Origin: Actinomadura alba
GTDB taxonomy: Bacteria > Actinomycetota > Actinomycetes > Streptosporangiales > Streptosporangiaceae
Assembly: GCF_014323705.1 (NCBI RefSeq)
Contig: NZ_JABVEC010000004.1
Span: 62,001-126,000, forward strand
Reading direction: 5' to 3'
Length of the DNA stretch: 64,000 bases
Positions within the stretch are counted from its first letter, which is position 1. Each line of letters starts with the position of its first letter. Of this stretch, positions 59,091-64,000 are shown one piece after another. Under the pieces are notes generated by a model that searched no databases, was not told where the DNA came from, and saw nothing but the letters and a program-made list of their open reading frames with translations. The translations under genes and the position numbers were made by a program.

Positions 59091-59549
59091 ATGAGCAATC
59101 CACCGCAGGATCCGAACTACGGATACGGTCAGCCGCAGTACGGTCAGCAGCCCCCGCAGGACCCGTACGGTCAGCAGCCCCCGCAGGACCCGTACGGTCA
59201 GCAGCAATATGGTCAGCAGCCTCCGCAGGACCCGTACGGTCAGCAGCAGTACGGTCAGCAGCAGCAGTACGGCGGCTACGCCCCGGTCCCGTCCGGCGGC
59301 TACGGCGTCGATCCTTACGGGATGCCGCTTTCGGACAAGTCGAAGACGGTGGCGGGTCTGCTCCAGATCCTGCTCGGGGGCTTCGGGGCCGGCCGCTTCT
59401 ACACCGGCCACAACGGCATGGCGATCGGCCAGATCGCGGCCACCTGGCTCACTTGCGGACTCGGCGGCATCTGGCCGCTCATCGACGGCATCATGATCCT
59501 CGTCAACGGGGGAACGGACGCACAGGGGCGCAAGCTCCGGGACAACTGA
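59091..59549 (+). CDS. TM2-domain protein with Gln/Pro repeats
   Basis: Membrane protein of 152 residues. The N-terminal 60 residues are repeats of PPQDPYGQQ and QYGQQ, disordered. The C-terminal TM2 domain has two helices with KSKTVAGLLQILLGGFGAGR, FYTGHNGMAIGQ and GLGGIWPLIDGIMILVNGG. The function of TM2 proteins is not settled. It has a leaderless start judged by TAACGT 7 nt upstream. A terminator follows. Confidence 0.92.
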   Translation: MSNPPQDPNYGYGQPQYGQQPPQDPYGQQPPQDPYGQQQYGQQPPQDPYGQQQYGQQQQYGGYAPVPSGGYGVDPYGMPLSDKSKTVAGLLQILLGGFGAGRFYTGHNGMAIGQIAATWLTCGLGGIWPLIDGIMILVNGGTDAQGRKLRDN

Positions 59550-59564
59550 GAACGGGCACGTACC

Positions 59565-59592
59565 GGGTCCCCTTCACCGGCGAAGGGGACCC
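59565..59592 (+). terminator. terminator of TM2 gene
   Basis: A perfect 11-bp stem GGGTCCCCTTC with a 6-nt loop, 16 nt after the stop. Confidence 0.75.
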
Positions 59593-59760
59593 TGCGGTTG
59601 TCTCCCCTCGGCGCTCGCCGGCTCCAGCCCGCCGATGGGTCGGGCCCGACGCCCCAGGCACCTCAGGCCGCCTCGGCGCGGAACAGCCTTCCGGGTCGCG
59701 GTGTTCGCTTCCGTAGGCGACACTGGAAGGCACATCCGCAGGTTGTCAGGAGGATCACGC

Positions 59761-61062
59761 ATGCCCACGCTCGGCACCGCTCGAGGGGAGACGCCCCCGC
59801 CCGCCCAGCGGCCACCGCACGAGGACGTGCCGGTGGAAGCGCCCGGGCAGGCGCAGGTCGCCGGTGAGCCATGCGTGTTGCTCAAGCTGGGCGAGATCGT
59901 GCTCAAGGGCAAGAATCGCGATCTGTTCGAGCGGCGCCTGCAGAACAACATCCGCGCCGCCGTGAAGGGCCTCGGCATCCAGGTGCGGGTGGCGCAGCGA
60001 GAGGGCGTCATCGTCGTGCGCGCCGAGAGCCGCAAGCTCGCCGACGTCGACGCGGTCGCCCGCCGCATCGCCGACGTCATGGGCATCGTGTGGGTGCAGC
60101 GGGCCTGGCGCGTCGAGAAGGACGTCGAGCACACCGTACGGGCCGCGATCGACCTGGTCGGCCGGCATCCGGCGCTGGCGCGCAAGGGCACTTTCGCGGT
60201 CCGTCCGCGCCGCCGGGACAAGCGGTTCCCGATGACCTCCTCAGAGATCGCTGTGCGCGTCGGTGCCGCGGTCCAGGAACGGTTCGGTCTGCCGGTCGAT
60301 CTCAAGAACCCCGACATCACGGTCGCGATCGAGGTCGACCGCGACGAGGTCTTCGTGTTCACCGAGGGGCTGCGGGGGCAGGGCGGCCTGCCGGTCGGCA
60401 TGAGCGGCCGCGGCCTGGTGCTCATGTCCGGCGGCATCGATTCGCCCGTGGCGGCCTATCGCATGATGCGCCGCGGGCTGCGGGTGGACTACCTGCACTT
60501 CTCCGGCATGCCGTTCACCGGTCCCGAGTCGATCTACAAGGCCTACGCGCTGGTACGCGAGCTGGACAAGTTCCAGGGCGACTCGCGGCTCTACGTCGTG
60601 CCGTTCGGCAAGGCGCAGCAGCAGATCAAGTCCTCCGGGGCCGAGCGGCTGCAGATCATCGCGCAGCGGCGCCTGATGCTCAAGACCGGTGAGACGCTCG
60701 CCGCCCGGCTCGGTGGGGCGGCGCTGATCACGGGTGATTCGTTGGGCCAGGTCAGCAGCCAGACGCTGACCAACATCACCGCACTCGACGACGCCGTTCA
60801 GCTGCCCATCCTGCGGCCGCTCATCGGCATGGACAAGACCGAGATCATGGCCGAGGCGCGCCGCATCCGCACGCTGGCGATCTCGGAGCTGCCGGACGAG
60901 GACTGCTGCACGCTGCTCGCGCCGAGGCGTGCCGAGACCCGCGCCAAGATCGAGGACCTCCGGCAGATGGAGAAGCGGCTGGACGCCGGGGAACTGGCCG
61001 AACAGCTCGCCACGTCGGCACAGCGGCATCGCCCCGTCTACGGAGAGCCCGCCGCCTCCTGA
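59761..61062 (+). CDS. thiI: tRNA 4-thiouridine synthase ThiI
   Basis: ThiI-type tRNA thiolation protein of 433 residues. A Pro-rich leader precedes a ferredoxin-like/THUMP region (LLKLGEIVLKGKNRDLFERR at about 40-59), and a PP-loop ATPase with LMSGGIDSPVAAYRM (about 223-237) and GDSLGQVSSQTLTNI. No rhodanese domain is attached, but DEDCCTLLAPR holds a Cys pair. AGGAGG is 7 nt before the ATG. The sulfur donor could be the desulfurase/TusA pair at 6-7.6 kb, which is speculative. Confidence 0.93.
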   Translation: MPTLGTARGETPPPAQRPPHEDVPVEAPGQAQVAGEPCVLLKLGEIVLKGKNRDLFERRLQNNIRAAVKGLGIQVRVAQREGVIVVRAESRKLADVDAVARRIADVMGIVWVQRAWRVEKDVEHTVRAAIDLVGRHPALARKGTFAVRPRRRDKRFPMTSSEIAVRVGAAVQERFGLPVDLKNPDITVAIEVDRDEVFVFTEGLRGQGGLPVGMSGRGLVLMSGGIDSPVAAYRMMRRGLRVDYLHFSGMPFTGPESIYKAYALVRELDKFQGDSRLYVVPFGKAQQQIKSSGAERLQIIAQRRLMLKTGETLAARLGGAALITGDSLGQVSSQTLTNITALDDAVQLPILRPLIGMDKTEIMAEARRIRTLAISELPDEDCCTLLAPRRAETRAKIEDLRQMEKRLDAGELAEQLATSAQRHRPVYGEPAAS

Positions 61063-61184
61063 CGCCACGCGGCCGGCGGCGTACGGTACGCGGCCCGGCC
61101 GCGGGCCGGACCGATCGCCCCCGCGGCGCCGCGAATGTCCGCATGATCACGGAGGGGGAGAGCGGGCGGGGGCGGGTGGATTGG

Positions 61185-61190
61185 TAGGAT
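61185..61190 (+). promoter_or_regulatory. leaderless -10 box of leader ORF
   Basis: TAGGAT ends 7 nt before the ATG of the 13-codon ORF. Confidence 0.5.
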
Positions 61191-61197
61191 CCCCGGC

Positions 61198-61239
61198 ATG
61201 GCGTACTGGACCCCCCAGCTCGGACCGCCCCGCTTCTGA
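61198..61239 (+). CDS. 13-codon leaderless leader peptide
   Basis: A complete short frame, MAYWTPQLGPPRF then TGA, starting exactly 7 nt after TAGGAT, the spacing seen at full leaderless genes here. It is Pro-rich with a Pro-Pro-Arg-Phe end, suggestive of ribosome stalling near the stop. It lies 260 nt upstream of the EamA transporter gene, so it may be an attenuating upstream ORF. Coding potential of so short a frame cannot be proven from sequence. Confidence 0.45.
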   Translation: MAYWTPQLGPPRF

Positions 61240-61265
61240 CCGGGGCGCAATCCCGATCGACCCTT

Positions 61266-61339
61266 CCGCGCGTTCGTCGCCGGTTCGCGGCCGATCGGTT
61301 CCGCCGCGCGTTCACCGCCGGCGCACGGGTGATCGGTTC
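61266..61339 (+). repeat. diverged 36-bp direct repeats
   Basis: Two copies starting CCGCGCGTTC and ending GATCGGTTC, 38 bp apart, about 70% identical by eye, in the leader of the EamA gene. Confidence 0.55.
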
Positions 61340-61499
61340 ACTCGCGCACCCGGCGTACGGATGACCGCCGCGTCGACACGCTCGATGCCGGCCCGCCGTG
61401 AGCGATGCGGCCTTCCGCGTACGCCTTACGCCTGACGCCGACGCGCGACGCGCCCCGGACACAGAGTCCCCCTCCGATCCGAGTCCAGGAGCGTTCCGC

Positions 61500-62540
61500 G
61501 TGTCCACGCGCTTTTCCGCACGTCTTGTCTCCGCACGCCTCTCCACGCGTGTCTCCGCTTCTCTCTCCACGCGTCTCTCGTCGCGCTTCGCTTCGCGTCC
61601 CTCCGTGAGCCCTTCCACCCGTCTGTCCGCACATCGCGGTTCCGAGCCCCGCCGGGCCCGATCGGCCCGGCTGGGCGGCAGCGGCTGCATCCTGCTGGCC
61701 GCCGCCCTGTGGGGCACCACGGGCACCGTGCGCACCTTCGCGCCGGACGACGCCGGCGCCGTGTCGGTCGGTGCGGCCCGCATCGTGCTCGGCGGCCTTC
61801 TGCTCCTCGCGATCGGGGCACGCGGCGGCGCGCTCGTCCGTCTCCTCCGCACCGCCACGCCGGCGACCTGGGCTCTGCTCGCCCTCGGTGCCGTGTGCGC
61901 GGCGGGCTACCAGACCGCCTTCTTCGCCGCCGTCGACCACACCGGCGTGGCGACCGGAACGGTGGTGACCATCGGCAGCGCACCGGCGTTCACCGGGCTG
62001 TTGTCCCGGCTGACCGGCGGCGCACGCCTCTCCCGGCGGTGGGTGGCCTCCACCGCGGGGGCCGTCGTGGGTTGCGCGGCTCTGGTCAGCGGCGGCGAGG
62101 CCGCCGGCATCGAGCCCCTCGGGGTCGCGCTCGCGCTGCTGTCCGGCTTCGCCTACGCGGCGTACGCCACCACCGCCGCACGGCTCATCACCTCCGGTGA
62201 GGGGGACGGCGTCGTCATGGGCGCCATCTTCGGCGGGGCCGGCGTGCTGCTGCTCCCGGTGCTGCTCGCGAGTTCCCCGGTGTGGGTCGCGACCGGCCGC
62301 GGCGTGCTCGTGACGCTGTACCTCGGCGTGGTCACCACGACTCTGGGTTACGTGCTGTACGGGCGGGGGCTGCGAAGCACCCCGGTGGCCACCGCGGCCA
62401 CTCTCACCCTGGCCGAGCCCGCCGTCGCCGCCGTGCTCGGGCTGGTGGTCCTCGGTGAGCGCCTCGGCGGGGTCGCGGTCGGCGGCCTGCTGCTCCTCGC
62501 GGCGAGCCTGGTGCTCCTCGCCGTGCCATCCCGTAAGTGA
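61500..62540 (+). CDS. EamA-family (DMT) transporter
   Basis: Drug/metabolite-type transporter of about 346 residues with ten membrane helices after residue 60. Landmarks: LGGSGCILLAAALWGTTGTV, GAARIVLGGLLLLAIG, AEPAVAAVLGLVVLGERLG. The first 55-60 residues are an odd low-complexity run of Arg, Ser, Leu and Thr built from RLSTR/RVSAS-type repeats. The GTG at 61500 has AGGAG 8 nt upstream, so I begin there, but translation may start nearer the first helix. Substrate unknown. Confidence 0.85.
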   Translation: MSTRFSARLVSARLSTRVSASLSTRLSSRFASRPSVSPSTRLSAHRGSEPRRARSARLGGSGCILLAAALWGTTGTVRTFAPDDAGAVSVGAARIVLGGLLLLAIGARGGALVRLLRTATPATWALLALGAVCAAGYQTAFFAAVDHTGVATGTVVTIGSAPAFTGLLSRLTGGARLSRRWVASTAGAVVGCAALVSGGEAAGIEPLGVALALLSGFAYAAYATTAARLITSGEGDGVVMGAIFGGAGVLLLPVLLASSPVWVATGRGVLVTLYLGVVTTTLGYVLYGRGLRSTPVATAATLTLAEPAVAAVLGLVVLGERLGGVAVGGLLLLAASLVLLAVPSRK

Positions 62541-62594
62541 CCGCGTCGGCGATTACGCTGCGCGCCGGTGGGGGTTGCGGGAAGCATGGCCCCC

Positions 62595-63539
62595 ATGGAC
62601 CGCAGCGACGACGCCCTGGAACGGAAGTTCCACGACCTGATGACGGCGGCGCACCCGATCTCGGCCATGGCCGCGGCGGACGCGCTGCGCGCCGTCCGGG
62701 CCTACCCTCAGGTGCTCATGGTGGGGCCGGTGTTCGGCGTCGCCGAGCAGGCGCGGCACGGCTGGGAGGTGTCCTCGACCGCTGAGGCGACGCCACAGGC
62801 CGCCAGGGACGTTCTGGCGGAGCGGCTCCGGAAGCACGCGGAGGTCGCGGTGGACGCGGCGACCCGCGGCGAGTTCCTCGCGGTGGCCGGACGGCTGGAC
62901 CGGGAGCGTCGTGACGACCTGACCGTGGCCGGCCTCCGGTTCCGCATCGTGCGGGTCGAGCAGGTCGTGCGCATGAACGCCGAGGCCCCGGAGCCGCCCC
63001 GGCCGACCGACCCGGACCCGCGCCCGTCCGGCCGCGGCATCGCGGCCGGGCGGGTGCGGGAGTTCCTCCCGACCGCGGATGACGGGTCCATGGCGTCCAC
63101 CGCCGAGCTGGGCCGGCAGTTCGATGAGGCGGTGTCGAGGCGCGGCGTCCTGCCCGCGCCCGTCCGCGAGGACGCCTGCCGCGCGATGACCGCCTATCCG
63201 CGAGTGCGGATCATGGCGCCGGTCTTCTCCGTCGCCGAGCAGGTCGACGACGGCTGGCGGTCCGCGACCATGCCGTGCGACACGCCGCAGCGGGCCCGTG
63301 ACACGCTCGCCGCCTACTTCAGCGGCATCGTGCCCGCCATCGAGCAGCCGGATGTGACGGAACGCGAGGAGTACGCGGCGGCGGCGCGGCGGCTCGAACT
63401 CGAGCGGGCCGACGACCTCACCGTCGCCGGGCGCCGGTTCCGGATCGTACGCGTCGAGAAGGTCGCGCGTCTGGGGCCCGACGGGCCGGAGCCGCCCCGG
63501 CCGTCGGACTTCGACCCCGAGCCGCCCATCGGCGCCTGA
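62595..63539 (+). CDS. DUF5954-like protein with duplicated domain
   Basis: Cytosolic protein of about 314 residues built of two similar halves (about 1-140 and 165-314). Each has a YPxVxxxGPVF/APVF-VAEQ motif, a region ending ARRLELERADDLTVAG or its like, and the closing RFRIVRVExVxR followed by PEPPRPxD. This matches the actinobacterial DUF5954 pattern. Start uncertain: GTG 62568, ATG 62586 or ATG 62595; the last has the best ribosome-site spacing. Function unknown. Confidence 0.8.
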   Translation: MDRSDDALERKFHDLMTAAHPISAMAAADALRAVRAYPQVLMVGPVFGVAEQARHGWEVSSTAEATPQAARDVLAERLRKHAEVAVDAATRGEFLAVAGRLDRERRDDLTVAGLRFRIVRVEQVVRMNAEAPEPPRPTDPDPRPSGRGIAAGRVREFLPTADDGSMASTAELGRQFDEAVSRRGVLPAPVREDACRAMTAYPRVRIMAPVFSVAEQVDDGWRSATMPCDTPQRARDTLAAYFSGIVPAIEQPDVTEREEYAAAARRLELERADDLTVAGRRFRIVRVEKVARLGPDGPEPPRPSDFDPEPPIGA

Positions 63540-63566
63540 CCCACCGCCACGGCGCGGTGGCGGTTT

Positions 63567-63648
63567 CCCGCCGTGATCTTGCAGAAGTCGGCGCCGCTCC
63601 GGGGAGTCGGTCGGTCCGGTGGGCGAACAAGTGCATGATCACGGCGGG
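63567..63648. repeat. degenerate GTGATC palindrome
   Basis: Outer arms CCCGCCGTGATCTTGCA (63567-63583) and TGCATGATCACGGCGGG (63632-63648) pair with one mismatch; the centre is diverged. It belongs to the family at 6106 and 22371 and lies between convergent genes. Confidence 0.65.
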
Positions 63649-63660
63649 CGGCGGCGGCGG

Positions 63661-64000
63661 TCAGACCGGGACGGTGCCGGCGGGGTTCGGGGCCGGCTCG
63701 GCGACGGTCAGCGAGCGGCCGACGATTCCGGGCAGGTCACGTACGATCTTGGCGAGTTCGCGCAGGTCACCGTCGACGAGGGCCTGCGGCCCGTCGCAGA
63801 GCGCCGTCTCGGGGTGCGGGTGCACATCGATGATCACACCGTCGGCGCCCACCGCGATCGCGGCCCGGGTGAGCGGCAGCACCAGGTCCCGGCGACCGCC
63901 CGAGTGCGAGGGGTCGACGATGACCGGCAGGTGCGACAGCCGCTGCGCCACGGGCACCGCGGAGATGTCGAGCGTGTTGCGGGTCGCCTTCTCGAAGGTG
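63661..64000 (-). CDS. DAHP synthase, C-terminal part (runs off window)
   Basis: C-terminal 112 residues of a 3-deoxy-7-phosphoheptulonate synthase (first enzyme of the shikimate pathway), truncated by the window edge at 64000. The family stretches [40 protein letters not shown] and [20 protein letters not shown] are present, including the conserved DPSHSGG and His-Pro-x-Pro. The frame is open through the window end. The class I type Ib form is likely. Confidence 0.9.
   Translation of the reverse strand, partial: TFEKATRNTLDISAVPVAQRLSHLPVIVDPSHSGGRRDLVLPLTRAAIAVGADGVIIDVHPHPETALCDGPQALVDGDLRELAKIVRDLPGIVGRSLTVAEPAPNPAGTVPV

Larger units (their letters stand above)
61063..61499. other. leader region between thiI and EamA gene
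   Basis: About 440 bp. It holds a GCATGATCACGG half-arm (61141-61152), a TAGGAT box and the 13-codon ORF at 61198-61239, a pair of diverged 36-bp direct repeats (61266-61301, 61304-61339) and the EamA ribosome site. No full gene. Confidence 0.5.

Overview
The window is high-GC (about 70%) actinobacterial chromosome with GC-rich third codon positions, many GTG starts and one probable TTG start. Gene content and order point to Streptosporangiales, probably the Thermomonosporaceae (Actinomadura/Actinoallomurus-like). That placement is inferred from recognisable gene order, not from a marker gene. I see no rRNA, tRNA, CRISPR array, prophage or intact insertion sequence. The window looks like a stable core region with a few lineage-specific insertions.

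Layout. 1-4.9 kb: aldo/keto reductase, DUF3043 membrane protein, the PspA/PspAA envelope-stress pair, quinolinate synthase NadA and the Fe-S carrier ErpA. 5.1-10.8 kb: PfkB-family (adenosine) kinase, a cysteine desulfurase/TusA sulfur-relay pair, and cytochrome aa3 oxidase genes ctaC-ctaD-ctaF. 10.9-18.6 kb: a cell-wall block with an L,D-transpeptidase, two membrane metallopeptidases, a CHAP hydrolase and two NlpC/P60 hydrolases. The CHAP gene and one NlpC/P60 gene each follow a ydaO-type c-di-AMP riboswitch. 18.7-25.3 kb: small zinc-binding protein, NYN-domain protein, DEDDh/GIY-YIG nuclease, rhomboid protease, Lrp-type sensor domain, TrpD and a receiver-like protein. 25.4-30.9 kb: ctaE-qcrC-qcrA-qcrB (rest of the bc1-aa3 supercomplex) and a PimB'-like mannosyltransferase. 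31-38.4 kb: lipoprotein, SDR-like protein, ECF sigma/anti-sigma pair, an M23/LasA-like protein that has lost its zinc ligands, and a redox module (heme-b membrane protein, NuoF-ferredoxin fusion, DUF4142). 38.9-50.9 kb: DUF1996 protein, FadD15-like acyl-CoA ligase, CutC, small secreted proteins, metallophosphoesterase, SRPBCC protein, ROK glucokinase, nuclease-fold protein, acyltransferase and a MacS-like kinase, followed to 52.4 kb by a Pro-rich membrane protein and MacR. 52.5-56.0 kb: two tandem TIGR04222 membrane proteins with Gly/Cys-rich tails, a DUF692 (MNIO) enzyme and its partner. 56.0-64 kb: orphan LuxR-type regulator with a kinase remnant, DedA, phosphofructokinase, TM2 protein, ThiI, EamA transporter, duplicated DUF5954 protein and the C-terminus of DAHP synthase.

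How it fits together. Much of 4.5-50 kb follows the conserved order known from Mycobacterium tuberculosis around Rv2182c-Rv2204c (erpA, adoK, ctaC/F, NlpC/P60, DEDD nuclease, trpD, ctaE-qcrCAB, pimB', fadD15, SRPBCC, acyltransferase). Glucokinase, macRS and pfk resemble the equivalent Streptomyces region. The shared themes are respiration, Fe-S/sulfur supply and cell-envelope building.

Most interesting. The candidate system is at 52.5-56.0 kb: a MNIO (DUF692) oxidase translationally coupled to a Cys/Gly-tailed membrane protein and to a partner-like protein. A second tailed paralogue lies upstream, and both tailed genes carry the same duplicated leader hairpin. It looks like a modification system acting on the tail of a membrane protein rather than on a free peptide. 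Secondary points are a recurring leaderless start signature (TANNNT, 6-7 nt, ATG/GTG) at about a dozen genes, including a 13-codon leader ORF; a phosphofructokinase with the Asp104/Lys124 signature of PPi-dependent enzymes behind a DasR-like palindrome; the degenerate M23 protein; and a family of GTGATC(A/T)TGCAG intergenic palindromes.
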